Source: Heterohyrax brucei
Taxonomy: Eukaryota > Chordata > Mammalia > Hyracoidea > Procaviidae
Reading direction: 5' to 3'
Length of the DNA stretch: 64,000 bases
Assembly: GCA_028571685.1 (NCBI GenBank)
Contig: CM053142.1
Location: 62,893,296-62,957,295, forward strand
Under the pieces are notes generated by a model. That model made no database searches. It was not told where the DNA came from and saw only the letters and a program-made list of their open reading frames with translations. The translations under genes and the position numbers were made by a program. Positions 11,641 through 27,165 of this stretch are shown piece after piece. Positions within the stretch are counted from its first letter, which is position 1; the number at the start of each line of letters is the position of its first letter.

Positions 11641-12067
11641 CTAGCTGATCACCAACAAAGAAAAATGAGATTGGCATGATTGGCTTAAAACAGTCATGAC
11701 TCTTAGATAGGCCTATTTTTCTCTAATCAAAGATAGTGTTTATTATTAGCAATGTAGAAGTAGGGATTTCTGTTGAGTAAGTAGGGATTTCTGTTGACTA
11801 GCACTGTCTATCTCACTGGATGTCACCCAAGTAAGAATTACATATTTGAAAGTTTTTTTTTTCTTTTTTAGTGGAAAGTGAACTGCATTGTGTGGTCCTT
11901 TGCTAACTATGTTTAATTACTCTAATGAAACAATGAGTTGGATTTAGAAGAAAGAAATTAGATCCTTTTTCCCTTCGTTTTGAAAAGGATCTTGAAACTT
12001 TTCTTGGGTAAGAAAATACAAGTATTGAGATAATTATGCTAATGTGAGTTTTGTTTTTATTTGTCAG
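11641..12067. other. Intron before exon b, no feature recognised
   Basis: AT-rich intron; a short direct repeat (gtagggatttctgttga) occurs at 11,760 and 11,781. Nothing else is identifiable. Confidence 0.5.
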
Positions 12068-12173
12068 TCAGAACCTATAGAAGAAAGTAGAAACACGGAA
12101 CTGAAGAAACTTCAGATTTTTGGGGCTGGACCCAAGGTTGTGGGCCTGGCAATGAGTGCAAAAGATAAAGAAG
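12068..12173 (+). CDS. KDM5A: KDM5A exon b: linker (residues ~225-260)
   Basis: A 106-nt exon starting in phase 0 and ending in phase 1 (GAA G|gtaaaa). It encodes a linker with the conserved segment [18 protein letters not shown]. The first six residues (SEPIEE) differ from the human protein as I recall it, while the second half is almost invariant. No known fold covers this part; it sits between ARID and PHD1 and is probably flexible. The acceptor is tttgtcag. Its intron upstream is 6.1 kb and full of L1; the next intron is 1.5 kb. Confidence 0.93.
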
Positions 12174-13473
12174 GTAAAAGCTTCATTTGGTCATAAACAA
12201 AAGTAAAGTACAATAACACAGCTGCAGCAAGACCCAAATTATACTCAAATTATAGTCTACTTTGGGAATTTTTTAAGAGTTTTACTGAAGTAATTCCTGA
12301 AGCCAGCTCTTCAGACAAAGATTATAGTGGACTGTAAGACATAAATAAAATGGTACTGGAAAAGAGTATGTGTCTTGGCTTAAGTAGATACATGAGGCTA
12401 ACTGAGCAACCTTTGTCCAGAGGCAAGATGAGAGGGCAGGTGATGGGCTGGTTAAGTGGATGCAGAAACACCGTGGAAAGGAGGAACCTGGTGTCACGGT
12501 GTGAGGAGAACTGCTAGAATTACATAGTGTAAGTGTGTTGAGTTTTTATAGTTTGTAAGTGTGTGTGTAAGTTTTTATATGACAAATTAACTTGGATTGT
12601 AAATTTTGAAAACACAATAAAACATTTTTTAAAAATTTTAAAAATTATAAATTTGCAGTATGATGCCTGAACAGATTGCCTTTTTAATGATTGATGATCT
12701 TAGACTTACAGTGTGTAGAGCCATAGTATGTAGAATTTTTGTGATATGTTGGAAGAGAAATTGCTGTTCTCCATGTCTAATATGTGACATGCTAATTTAT
12801 TGCAGTTTTGAAAGCTAGTTTATAAGAGAGAACTGAAATTAGTGCTTCTCACCTAGTGATCTGACATTTAACGAGTTTTAAACTCAGAAAGAAGCAGGAT
12901 TCTCTGACCTTTAGTTTTGAAATGTACTGGGGAGAGCTTACAGCTTGTAAATTCCAACCATAATTTTGCTGTTTTTCTATAGTTGCTGTTGATGTATTGT
13001 GACATTTCATTTAAACAAACTGACGAAGGCATGGTCTACATATTTGAAACTTTTTTTGAGTAAAAATTGGTCATTACCAAGATCCAGTTCTGTTATCCTC
13101 TCTGTGTAACATATTAGTTTTAAAACTCAGTTTGACAAAGATTAGACTGGATATATTTGATTAGATTTATTAGCACCTAATGAAATACTATAATTATAAA
13201 TCATTAATGTGTGTATTTTTGTTTTTAAAAAATGAGTAGTCATATAGTTCAGGTTGTGGACTGAACTTCAGAGGGTTGGATAATATTGTTTTATTGCTCT
13301 CAAAACACTCAGTGTAATAGGGCTTAATTAAATACACTATAGTGCTTGTTATGACTCTTTTGAGAACTAAGGAAATTGAGTATCTTTTTTTATTCTTATA
13401 ATTATTAGGCTAGCTGGTAATGATCTTAAAACTTTAGTCCTAAATGAATTCCTGATAGGTACTGCATACAAGA
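12174..13473. other. Intron b-c, non-repeat part
   Basis: AT-rich sequence without a recognisable repeat, RNA gene or exon. Confidence 0.5.
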
Positions 13474-13692
13474 ACTGTGGCAGTAGTGGTTAAGCTTTCT
13501 GGAGCTAGATTGCCTAGATTGGAATCCCAGATTTGCCTTGGACTGGCTATGTGATTTGGGGGGAAGTTATCTACTTTCTCTATCCCTCAAGATTCTTTGT
13601 CTTAAATTGGCAGTACCTCACAGTGTGTTGGGAGATTTTAATTAATTTAAAATATTGTCTGGTCCATGGTAAGATCTCAACATAAGTTTTTA
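13474..13692 (+). mobile_element. MIR element
   Basis: It shows the MIR head (gcagtagtggttaagc), the core (ggaatcccagatttgcc, ggctatgtgatttggg) and the late part with acctcacagtgtgttggg. It is very old and diverged. It ends about 30 bases before exon c. Confidence 0.75.
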
Positions 13693-13722
13693 CTATTGTT
13701 ACCTAACTATTTTTATTTCAAG

Positions 13723-13814
13723 ATGAGGTCTCCCGAAGACGAAAAGTTACCAACAGGTCAGACGCATTTAACATGCAAATGAGGCAACGGAAAGGAACTC
13801 TCTCTGTTAACTTT
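13723..13814 (+). CDS. KDM5A: KDM5A exon c: basic linker before PHD1 (residues ~260-290)
   Basis: A 92-nt exon that completes a split GAT codon (phase 1) and ends in phase 0 with ...SVNF|gtaagt, a strong donor. It encodes a basic, Arg/Lys-rich stretch (RRRK, then RQRKG) leading straight into PHD1. The positive charge could contact nucleosomal DNA or act in nuclear import, which is inference. An old MIR element ends about 30 bases upstream of the acceptor (ttcaag), so the acceptor region lies in sequence bordered by an ancient repeat. Confidence 0.93.
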
Positions 13815-17379
<3,565 letters not shown>

Positions 17380-17970
17380 TTTTCATCTTCTCCAGAGTTC
17401 CTCTTGTGTTTTTCAAAGCCCATCACCTTTGTTTTTACATTGTTACCGTACAGTATTTTGTAGTTGCTCTTTATGAAGTTGAGAAAATTTTTGTCTGTTC
17501 CTGTTCTGCAGTTTTTATCATGAGTGGGTATTCAGTTTCATCAGATGGTTTTTCTACAATGATTGATATTATTCTGTGGTTTGTCTTTTTTACTCTGTTC
17601 ACATGGTGAATTACATTGATTGTCAAATGTAGAGTCAGTCTTCCATCCCTGGAATACATTTTCTTTGGTCATAGCGTTTATCTTTTTCTGTCTTGCTGAA
17701 TTCTATTTGCTGATGTTCTGTTACGGACTTTTGCACCTATTCATCTAGGCTCTTGGTCTGTAGCATTCCTTTGTGAGCTGTCTGTGGTTTTGGTATCAGA
17801 GTAGTAACCAGCTTCATAAAATGAATTACAAAGTATTTCCTCCTATTTTCTCTAAGAGGTTTTGTAGAATTAATCTTTAAATGTTTGGTAGAATTCTCTG
17901 GTAAAACTATTTGGGCCTGGAGATTTCTTCTTTTGGAGTTAAAAAAAAAATGTAGTTTTCTTAATAGTTA
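17380..17970 (-). mobile_element. Old L1 ORF2 (RT region) fragment, antisense
   Basis: It contains ttctgtggtttgtc..., accagcttcataaaatg and tttggtagaattctctgg, the reverse of conserved ORF2 reverse-transcriptase positions. Confidence 0.75.
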
Positions 17971-17971
17971 C

Positions 17972-18528
17972 ATGAAAACCAAACCCACTCCCACTGAGTC
18001 AGTTCCAAGTCGTAGCAACCCTACAGAACAGAGTAGAACTGTGCCATAAAGTTTCCAAGGAACGCCAGGCAGATTCAAACTGCCATCTTCTTGGTTAGCA
18101 GATGTAGCACTTAACCACTATACTACTAGGGTTTCCTTAATAGTTATACTAAAACCAAACCCATTGCTGTTGAAGCGATTCTGACTCATAGCGAACCTTT
18201 AGGGCAGAGTGCTGTTCCATAGGGTATCCAAGGAACGTCTGGCAGATTTGAACTGCTAACCAATTTGGTTGGCAGATGAGTGGGTGGTGGTTTGAACTGC
18301 CAACCTTTTTGTTAGTAGCTGAGTGCTTTAAACATTGCCCCCCTAGGGCTCCCAAATAGCCGTATAAGACCCTTCAAACCCATTGCTGTCAAGTCAACAC
18401 TGACTTGTTAGTGACCCTATAGGACAGAGTGGAACTGCCGTGTAGTGTTTCTAAGGAGCAGCTGGTGGTTTCAAACTGCTCATCTTTTGGTTTGCAGCCA
18501 CACTGTTAATCAAGGCTCCTTAGTAGCA
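17972..18528 (-). mobile_element. Cluster of three antisense AfroSINEs
   Basis: Copies at 17,972-18,133, 18,150-18,353 and 18,376-18,527, each reading aaccaaaccc...gagtagaactg...ttcaaactgc in reverse. The first is flanked by near-identical cttaatagtta sequences (at about 17,958 and 18,136), the site of the L1 it entered. Confidence 0.82.
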
Positions 18529-18534
18529 ATAGAG

Positions 18535-18990
18535 CTCCTCCTGATTTTCAAATTTTTGTTGCTAAAGTGTACACAGCAGAACGTATGCCAATTCAGTAAT
18601 TTGTAATGGTACTGATTACATTCTTCAGATTGTGCAACCATTCTCGCACTCCTTTTCTGAGTTGTTCTTTCCCCATTCACATGAACTCTCACTGTCACTT
18701 TCACACTCAGTTTCCAATCTCTTGAGTTGCTATTCTCAGTTTGATCTCATATAGATAGATCTTTAAAAAGTGCAGTGCTCAAGACAGACTTTCTTTACTA
18801 GTCAAATTAAGCTACTGTTTGGTTTTAAGAAGATTTTCAGGGAATATCTGTTTATTTAGATTTAAAGACTGTGTCAGGGCAGTAGTTTTGGGAATTTCAC
18901 CAGCTTCTGTGCCTCCTTCACAAAGTCTAGATTCTAAGGGAATTTGAAATTCTTCTCTGCATTTTACTCCTTTTTATCAAGATTCTCAGC
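18535..18990 (-). mobile_element. L1 3' UTR module of an older afrotherian type, antisense
   Basis: It shares ordered motifs with 45,130-45,540: tacacagcagaac, gattacattcttcagattgtgcaac, ccattcacatgaactc and aagacagactttctttac. The same module appearing twice in one gene supports a repeat family. Confidence 0.65.
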
Positions 18991-19214
18991 ATCTTCAATA
19001 GTGGTAGCCAGATACCATCATTCCTAATTTCTTTTGAGTAATGTTTGCATGTTATATCTTTGTCCATCCGTTTACTTTCACCTGTCTTTATCATTTAAAA
19101 AGAATTCCCTAGGACAGCAGAGCTAGATCTTGTTTCTTAATATACTCTGCCAGCTTTTTTCCTTCACTTGATTTATTTAGACCAATTGCATTTAATTACT
19201 GCTATATTAGATCT

Positions 19215-20150
19215 TAAGTCTTAGTTTTACTCATACTAGTTCAGTGACATTAATTACATTCACCATGTTGTGCAACTGTCCTCTCTTATTTCCAGAATTT
19301 TTTTATCATGCTTATAGAAACTCTACTCCTAAAGCAGTAACTCCTTTTTCCCCTCGCACTTGACTTCGGGAAACCCAGTAAACTTGATTTTCTCTGCACT
19401 TGCTTAGTGTAGATTATTTGTATCACAGGGATCATATGGTATTTGTCCTGTGTCTGACTTCCTCTTACGCATGTGTCAGACTTCTGTTTTTCTTTATGGA
19501 AACCGTGTTGGCATGGTGGGTTAAGTGCTGTGTCTGCTAACCAAAAGGTCAGCAGTTCTAATCTGCCAGGTACTCCATGGAAACTCTGTGAGGCAGTTCT
19601 ACTATGACCTCTAAGGTTGCTATGAGTCAGACCCGATTTGCCAGCAGTGGGTTTTGTTTTTGTTTTGGTTACGAGTGAATAATATGCCATTGTATGGATA
19701 CAGCATATTTGGTAATGCATTTCCCTATTGATGGACACTTGGGTCATTCCCACTTTTTTGCCATTGTGGGTAATGTTGCATTGAACATTGATGTACACAT
19801 ACCTATTTGAGTTTTTGCTTTCAAGTCTTGGGTATATACCTGTGATTGAAATTTCTGGGTCACATGGTAGTTCTACATTTAACCTTTTGAAGAACCACCA
19901 GTTTTCCACAGTGGCTGCATCTTTATGTTCCTACTAGCAATGAATGAAGATTTTAGCTTGTCTATATCTTCACTGACACCTACTATTTTCCATTTTTCTG
20001 ATAATAGCCATCTTAGTGGAAGTGAAATGGTATCCTTTGTGGTGTGGATTTGCATTTTTCTGATTACTAATAGTGTTGCACTTCTTTTTGTGTGCTTATT
20101 GGTCATTTCTGTTTCTTCCTTGGAGAAATGTTTATTTAGGTCTTGACTTG
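19215..20150 (-). mobile_element. Eutherian L1 (L1MA/L1MB-like) 3' end, antisense
   Basis: It runs from cagtgacattaattacattc through atgccattgtatgg, attgatggacacttggg and ccacagtggctgcat to gtgcttattggtcattt, all reverse ORF2/3' UTR landmarks. A SINE sits inside it. Confidence 0.75.
19495..19672 (+). mobile_element. AfroSINE
   Basis: Complete copy: ggaaaccgtgttggcatggt, accaaaaggtcagcagttc, ggaaactctgtgaggcagtt, tatgagtcagaccc and a ttttgttttggtt tail. Confidence 0.85.
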
Positions 20151-20159
20151 AGTTTTGGT

Positions 20160-20250
20160 TGAGATGAAGATAGTTCTGACTTCACAGATTCCCTGAAATG
20201 ATCTTTGGGTCTCTGGACCGCACTTCTTGAGAATTGTTCTCCACAGGGAT
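20160..20250 (-). mobile_element. Possible MER5-type hAT remnant, antisense
   Basis: ctggaccgcacttcttgagaa resembles the reversed terminal region of the MER5/Charlie DNA transposon family. It is short and diverged. Confidence 0.4.
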
Positions 20251-20731
20251 GATAAGCTCTTTAAATCTTTACCTTATTTGGACACAGGGATGGGTGTTTG
20301 AAACTCAATCTCCACTGTCTAAATCCAGTTGGAAATCCCTATGAAAACTCTGGCAACAGCTTATTCTTTTTTTTCTTATTATGGCTTTATGTTCTTATTT
20401 TGTTTCTGGAAACTAGGAGTTCCTCTTTCTTGGAAGTTTAGCTATGAAATAGTTTATTAATATTAGAAGGCCAGTATTCTACATGTGTTTATAAAGGAAG
20501 GTGGTGGTGGTAGCTTTCTGTATCATCTGAGTTTTCTTTGTTGCTATTATCTTTACGATATCTAACACTGTTCTACATGTATAGTAATAAAAATTTTTGA
20601 GAAGTTACGGTACTGTTGATAAAGTAGAAATACAGTCAACCACCAAGCCTGGGTATGGAAACAGACTGCCGTGTCCTCTTCCTGTGTAATGACTAATGAG
20701 CTTGAACTGCAGACCTTTTAGTGGTGATGGC

Positions 20732-20807
20732 GGTTGTTATGTGCCGTCGAGTCACTTCCGACTAATAGCGACCCCATGAACAACGGAATGAAACACTGTC
20801 CAGTCTT
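20732..20807 (-). mobile_element. RTE 3' end, antisense (split by the L1 that follows)
   Basis: gttgttatgtgccgtcgagt ... aatgaaacactgtccagtc is the reversed RTE 3' end. The element resumes at 26,594. Confidence 0.82.
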
Positions 20808-21809
20808 TTTTTTTTTTTTTTTTATTTGACATACCTGAGTGAAAATGTACATTCACATGTAAATTTACATGCCCCCCTATATGCAGCTTCCGCTGCTCTC
20901 CCTGTCTGGTGACTGCACACTATTCTTCTCTGCTCCATACATGTCTCATCCTCCCAACAGTCTCCTTTCCCCTCCTCTCTTTCCACTCCCCTTCCTCCAG
21001 CCAGAGGTCAGCAAGATGATATCCTATAGATGTATAGAACCATAAAGTGCTTCCAGCATATGGTTACTCTGCATTGCCAAGTCCATTCCATTCCTGTCCA
21101 AAGAGTGGACCTTTGTTATAATTTATGGGAACAGGCAGCATCAGGGCTGGGGGCCATGCTCTCAGAGGAACCCCAGAACCGCTGGACCATCAATTGAGGT
21201 CTTTTAGTAGAGATCTCATGATGCACCTCTTTTTACTCTTGTGTTGCCGGTGAGTCTCCTCTCTGTGAGCTCCGTCATGGCTATCACTGGTCGTGGCCGG
21301 GTACCATCCGGTTCTTCCGGTCCCAGGTCGATGTAGGCACCCACTCTTGTGGGTCTCTCTGTCTTCTCGGTTGTCTTTACCGCATGCCATTTTGGCCCTC
21401 GGTGAGCATCCGTTCCTGCTGAGTTGGGACCATTTGCTGTCTCCTCGGATGGCAGCTTGGCAGCTTTTAAGACCCCAGACGCCACTCACCAATGTGGAAT
21501 GCAGAGAGCTCTCTTAGCAAAACGCTAGTTGTGCCAATCGGCCTGGAATTCGCCTAAGAGCATGGTTCCCCGCCCCCCGCCCCAGCTACTCTATCCTTGC
21601 AGTATTGAGTCAAGATGGAAGGAGTACTCAAGTTATGCTGAGTCCACTTAATGTTGTTCTTGTTCCTAATGTGTGCTGTCACCGCTTTCTCTCAACTAGA
21701 TTTCTAGTAACTACCTAAACTAAACCCTCCCCCCCTCGCCCTCCCTCCCTCGCTCCCCTCCCTTGCAGCTGTCAAACAGTCTTCTATACACTAGTCTGTT
21801 TTTGAGATC

Positions 21810-24800
21810 TTATCGTAGAGGTCTCATACAGTATTTGTCCTTTTGTCGCTGACTACTCTCACTCAACATAATGTCTTCCAGTTGAAACCAGGTTAGGAGA
21901 TGTTTCCTGGAATCATCGTTATTCTTTATCATTGCGTAATGCTCCATTGAGTATATGTACCACAGTTTACCTATCCATTCTTCTATTGTTGGGCATCTGG
22001 GTTGATTCCACCTTTTTGCTATTGTGGACTGTGCCGCAATAAACATTCTGGTGCATGTGTCCGTCGGTGTGAAAGGCCTTGAATCTGTAGGATATATTCC
22101 AAGTAGTGGAATTACTGGGTCAAATGGTATGTTGATATCCATTTTTTTAAGGAAGCGCCAGATTGCCTTCCAAAGAGGCTGGACCATTTTGCAACCCCAC
22201 CAACAGTGTAGGAGGGTTCCACTTTCTCCACAGCCTCTCCAGCATTTGTTGTTTTGTGTTTTCTGGATCATGGCCAATCTTGTTGGGGTGAGGTGGTATC
22301 TCATTGTTGTCTTGATTTGAATTTCTTTAATAGCTAAAGATCGTGAACATGTCCGCATGTGTATTTTGGCTGCCTGGATCTCCTCTTTAGTGAAATATCT
22401 GTCCATCTCCTTTGCCCATCGCTTAATTGGATGGTTTATCTTCTTGTTATTGATATTCTGTAGTATCTTATAGATTATGGAGATCAGGCGTCGATCTGAC
22501 ATAGAGTTGCCAAATATTTTTTCCCACTCTGTGGGTGTTCTTTTAATTCTATTAATAAAGTCTTTGGATGAGCAAAAGTGTTTGATTCTTAATAGTTCCC
22601 ATTTATCTACTTTCTCTTCTGTTGATTGAGGTTTCTTTGACAGATTTTGGAGTCTGTCCTCATTGTGTATTAAAACTTCCATTGTTGTTCCTACCTTTTC
22701 TTGGATGAGCTTTATCGTTTTAGGTTTGATATTTAGGTCTTTTATCCAGTTGGAGTTGGTTTTTGTATAAGGTGTAAGATATGGATCTTGATTCAGTTTA
22801 CTGCAGATGGATAACCAATTTTGCCAGCACCATTTGTTGAAGATACTGTTTTTACAAACCCAGTTTAATGTCTTAGGGCCTTTGTCGAATATCAACTGTT
22901 CATAGGCAGATGGTGTCATCTCTGGGGTCTCAATTCTGTTCCATTGATCAGTCTGTCTGTTCTTGTACCAGTACCAGGCTGTTTTGACCACTGTGGCAGT
23001 GTAGTATGTTCTAAGGTCGGGTAATGAGAGCCCTCCCAGTGTGTTCTTCTTCTTTAGTAGCACCTTACTTATCCGGGGCTTCTTCCCTTTCCAAACAAAA
23101 TTGGTGATTTGTTTCTCCATCTCATTAAAAAATGATGCTGGAACTTGTATTGGGATTGCATTATATAAATAAATTGCTTTGGGTAAAATAGACATTTTCA
23201 CAATGTTAAGTCTTCCTATCCATGAGGAGGGTAGGTTTTTCCATTTATCTAAGTCTCTCTTAGTTTCTTGTACTAAGGGCTTGTAGTTCTCTTTGTAAAG
23301 GTCTGTTGTTTCTCTGGTTAGATTAATTCCTAGGTACTTTATCTTCTTAGGGGCTATCACAAACGGTATAGATTTGATAATTTCCTCCTTAACAGTCTCG
23401 TTGTTGGTATAAAGGAATCCTACTGATTTACTTATGTTTATCTTGTATCCTGAGACTTTGCTGAACTCTTCTATCAGTTTGAGTAACTTACTTATAGATT
23501 CCTTGGGGTTCTCTGCATATACAATCATGTCATCTGCGAACAGGGAGATTTTTAACTTCCTCTTTGCCGATGCAGATGCCCTTTATTTGTTCGTGTTGTC
23601 TAATTGCTCTGGCTAGAACTTCTAGCACAATGTTGAATAGGAGAGGTGACAGTGGGCATCCTTGTCTAGTTCCTGATCTCAGGGGAAAGTCTTTCAGTCT
23701 CTCTCCATTCAGGATGATGTGGGCAGTTGGCTTTGTATAAATGGCCCTTATTGTGTTGAGGAATTTGCCGTCTATGCCCATTTTGCTAAGAGTTTTTAGC
23801 ATGAATGGGTGTTGGACTTTATCAAATGCCTTTTCGGCATCAATGGACAAAGTCAGGTGATCTTTGTCTTTTGTGTTATTTATGTGGTTAATCACATTAA
23901 TTGTTTTCCTGATGTTGAACCAGCCTTGCATCCCTGGTATGAATCCCACTTGGTCATGATGGATTATTTTCTTGATATGTTGTTGTATTCTGTTGGCAAG
24001 AATTTTGTTGAAGATTTTAGCATCTAAGTTCATGAGTGATATCGGTCTGTAGTTCTGTCTTTGTTGGATCTTTCCCGGGCTTAGGTATCAGGGTTATGCT
24101 GGCTTCATAGAATGAGTTTGGGAGTACTTCATCCCTTTCTATACTGTGAAATAGTTTCAATAGTATTGGGGATAATTCTTCTCTAAATGCTTGGTAGAAT
24201 TCTGCCATGAAGCCATCTGGGCCCGAACTTTTTTGGGTTGGCAGTGTTTTGATGACCTTTTCAATCTCTTCCTTTGTGTTGGGTTTATTAAGTTGTTCTG
24301 CTTCACGTTGTGATAATTTGGGTAGGTGGTATGAGTCAAGGAATTTGTCCATTTCCCCTAGGTTTTCAAATTTGTTAGAGTACAGTCTTTCATAGTATTC
24401 TGTTATGGTGTTTTTGATTTCTGTTGCATCTGTGGTGACAACTCCCTTCTCATTTCTAATTTGGGTTATTTGTTTCCTTTCCTACTTTTCTTTAGTAAGT
24501 TTAGCCAGTGGTTTATCAATTTTGTTGATCTTTTCAAAAAACCAGCTTTTGGTCTTTTCAATTTTTTCAATTGTTTTTCTATTCTCTAATTCATTTAGCT
24601 CTGCTCTAATCTTTGTGATCTCCTTTCTTCCGGTGCCCGAGGGGTTCCTCTGTTGTTCTCTTTCTACTTGTTCAAGCTGTAGAGTTAGTTCCTTGATTTG
24701 GTTTCTTTCTTCCTTCCCGATGTGTGCATTTATGGAGATAAACAGACCTCTGAGCACTGCTTTGGCTGTATCCCATAGGTTCTGGTAGGAAGTGTTTTCG

Positions 24801-25636
24801 TTCTCATTGGAATCCATGAATTTCTTTAATTGATCCCTGATTTCCTCTATAACCCATGTTTTTTTGAGCAAGATGTTGTTCATTTTCCAAGAGTTCCACT
24901 TTCTGTCTCTGTTTTTTCTGCTATTGATTTCAACTTTGATGGCTTTATGATCTGAGAAGATGCTTTGCAATAATTCAGTGGTATGGATTTTGTTGAGCAT
25001 TGCATTATGGCCTATCACGTGGTCAATTCTGGAGAATGTTCCATGTGCACTGGAGAAGAAGGTGTAGTTGTCTGCTGAGGGGTGGAAAGTTCTGTATATA
25101 TCAATGAGGTTTAGTTGGTTAATTGTGTCAATGAGGTCTTCTGTATCTTTACTGAGCTTTTTTCTGGATGATCTGTCTAGTAATTAGAGTGGAGTGTTAA
25201 AGTCTCCCACTATTATTGTGGAGTCATCTAACTCTCTTTTGAGCATAGTCAGTGTTTCTTCGACATATTTAGGTGCTCTGACATTAGGTGCATAAATATT
25301 TAATATAGTTAAGTCTTGCTTGTGTACTGAACCTTTCAGCAATAAATAGTGTCCATCTTTGTCCACGATGGTGGATTTGACATTAAAGTTGATTTTGTCT
25401 GAGATTAGAATTGCCACCCCTGCTCTTCTTTGTTCATTGTTAGCTTGATATATATTCTTCCATCCTTTAATTTTCAGTTTGTTCCTGTCTCTAGGTCTCA
25501 AGTGAGTTTCTTGTAGACAACATATGGATGGGTCATGTCTTTTGATCCAAGATGACACTCGGTGTCTCTTTACTGGAGCATTCAGTCCATTCACATTCAG
25601 TGTAATTATTGATAGGTATGTGTTCACTGCTGCCAT
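21810..25636 (-). pseudogene. L1 ORF2 (endonuclease-reverse transcriptase), broken
   Basis: About 1,275 codons, close to full ORF2 length. Visible parts in order: endonuclease N-terminus (TLNVNGLNAP, CLQETHL, VGDFNT, SDHKA), RT motif A region ([13 protein letters not shown]), motif B ([15 protein letters not shown]), the catalytic ADD region at ~23,540, and the C-terminal Cys/His segment (CWRGCGESGTLLHCWWGCK). Four lesions break it: an in-frame stop at ~25,184, another at ~24,482 (a C-to-T type change), a 2-base loss near 24,060, and a 1-base gain in an A run near 23,550 just before the ADD motif. The last 572 codons are uninterrupted. Confidence 0.93.
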
Positions 25637-26061
25637 TGTGATATGTTTATTTTTATGTTGATGTTTTCTCTATTGTTCTTATTAGTCTGTTCTGAGACAC
25701 TGTTTTTTGTGAGTTGATTTTTCACCTTTTTCAGAACTGGTTTTATAGTTGTTGAGACTCGTGTGTTAGATTTCTTGAAATGGTATGATACATCTTTGTT
25801 GTGCTTTACAGCTGCCCCTATGAACCCCCTTAATAAACTATTTATAAACCCAATTTTAATTACTACCAGTCTGGTCATCTTCCTCTCCATCTGGAAGGAC
25901 TATAATGACTGTAGTACATCCCTCTTTTATTATGATGACACCATAGTTTTCATGATGATCACTGGATGGCTTCTTTCCCAGTCAAAGCTGTGATTTACTT
26001 TGGAGCCTTCCCTAAATGAGTATTGAGTAGTGTGTCGTTCTAAAATATAAAGTTAATGGTT

Positions 26062-26581
26062 TCATTCTTCTAAGCCAAAGCCAAGAACTTCTTTCAGTAT
26101 TTCTTGTAGTTTGGGTTTGGTTTTTACAAAGTCTCTGAGTTTCTGTTTATCTGGAAATGTCTTAATTTCATTTTCATGTTTGAAAGACAGTTTTGCAGGA
26201 TATATAATTCTTGGTTGGAAGTTCTTCTCCTTCAAGACTTTGAATGTGTCTTGCCACTGTCTCCGTGCCAGCATGGTTTCTGCTGAGAAATCTGACGAGA
26301 GCCTACAGGGTTTCCCTCTGAATGTTAGCTTTGCCTTGAGTCTTGCTGCCTTTAAGAGTTGCTGCTTATGTTTCATTTTGTTAAGCTTGATTATAATATG
26401 TCTTGCAGTCTTTCTTTTGAGATCGATATTGGGTGGCGTACGATATGCATCTGAGATGTCTATATTCTCTTCCTTCATGATTTCTGGGAAGTTTTCTTTC
26501 AGCAGCTCAGCAACAATACTCTCTGTGTTCTCAGATGTCTCACCCTGTTCAGGGACTCCAATTAATCGAAGGTTGTTCCAC
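26062..26581 (-). pseudogene. L1 ORF1 C-terminal part (RNA-binding protein), truncated
   Basis: A minus-strand frame covers the ORF1 RRM and C-terminal domain: LRLIGVPE near the truncation point, MKEENIDISDAYRTP, then MLARRQWQ and the ending KLRDF region. ORF1p is the nucleic-acid chaperone that coats L1 RNA. The N-terminal coiled coil is missing because the insertion stops at 26,581. Confidence 0.88.
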
Positions 26582-26593
26582 CTGTCCAGTCTT

Positions 26594-27165
26594 GAGCTGT
26601 GTCCATAATTGTTTTTATGCTTAAGCCCATTGTTGCAGCCACTGTGTCAGTCCATCTTGTCGAGGGTGTTCTGCTTTTTCTCTGAAGCTGCACTCTACCC
26701 AGCATGATGTCTTTCTCCAGAACTGATCCTTCCTTGACATGTCCAAAGTATGTAAGATGCAGTCTTGTCGTCTTTGCTTCCAAGGAACACTGTGGTTGTC
26801 CTGCTTCCAGAAGAGATCTGTTTGTCCATGTCCATGGTACATTCAGCATTCTTCTCCAGCACCACAATTCAAAGGCATCAGTTCTTCTGTCTTCTTAGTT
26901 CATGGTCCAGCTTTTGCATGCATATCATGCGACTGAAAATGCCATGACTTGGGTCAGACACATTTTAGGGTGACGTCCTTACTTTTGAATACTTTAGAGA
27001 AGTCCTTTGTAGCAGATTTTCTTAATGCAGTGCATCTTTTGATTTCTTCACTGCTTCTTCCATTAAAATAACTTTCTTTTGTCTTCTCGAGCTGCTCTTT
27101 GAAATCTTCTGTTTAGGTCTGGTACTTAGCCATTCCTTCCTTTTGTTTTAACCATTGTGGCACCA
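26594..27165 (-). mobile_element. RTE 3' half, antisense (second piece)
   Basis: It continues the RTE from 20,807 with gctgtgtccataattg and the reversed RT C-terminus (minus frame 26,562-26,867 has MWCWRRMLNVPW). An internal deletion near 27,065 joins it to a further-upstream RTE part (cttttgtcttctcgagctgc). Confidence 0.8.

Larger units (their letters stand above)
20808..26581 (-). mobile_element. Young L1, 5.8 kb, truncated inside ORF1, antisense
   Basis: The insertion starts at a long poly-T (poly-A tail) and runs through the 3' UTR (20,830-21,809), ORF2 (21,810-25,636), the inter-ORF spacer and the C-terminal part of ORF1 (26,062-26,581). A perfect 12-bp duplication, ctgtccagtctt, flanks it at 20,796-20,807 and 26,582-26,593. 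It lacks the promoter and the ORF1 N-terminus, so it cannot be autonomous. It is the longest single element in the window. Confidence 0.93.

Noticed and set aside
19286-19909. A 207-codon minus-strand frame
   Set aside because: It crosses an L1 3' end and an inserted SINE; no single protein could come from it.
21810-23528. A 572-codon open frame as a possible host gene
   Set aside because: It is the C-terminal half of L1 ORF2 (thumb, CWRGCGE segment) in an element flanked by target duplications.
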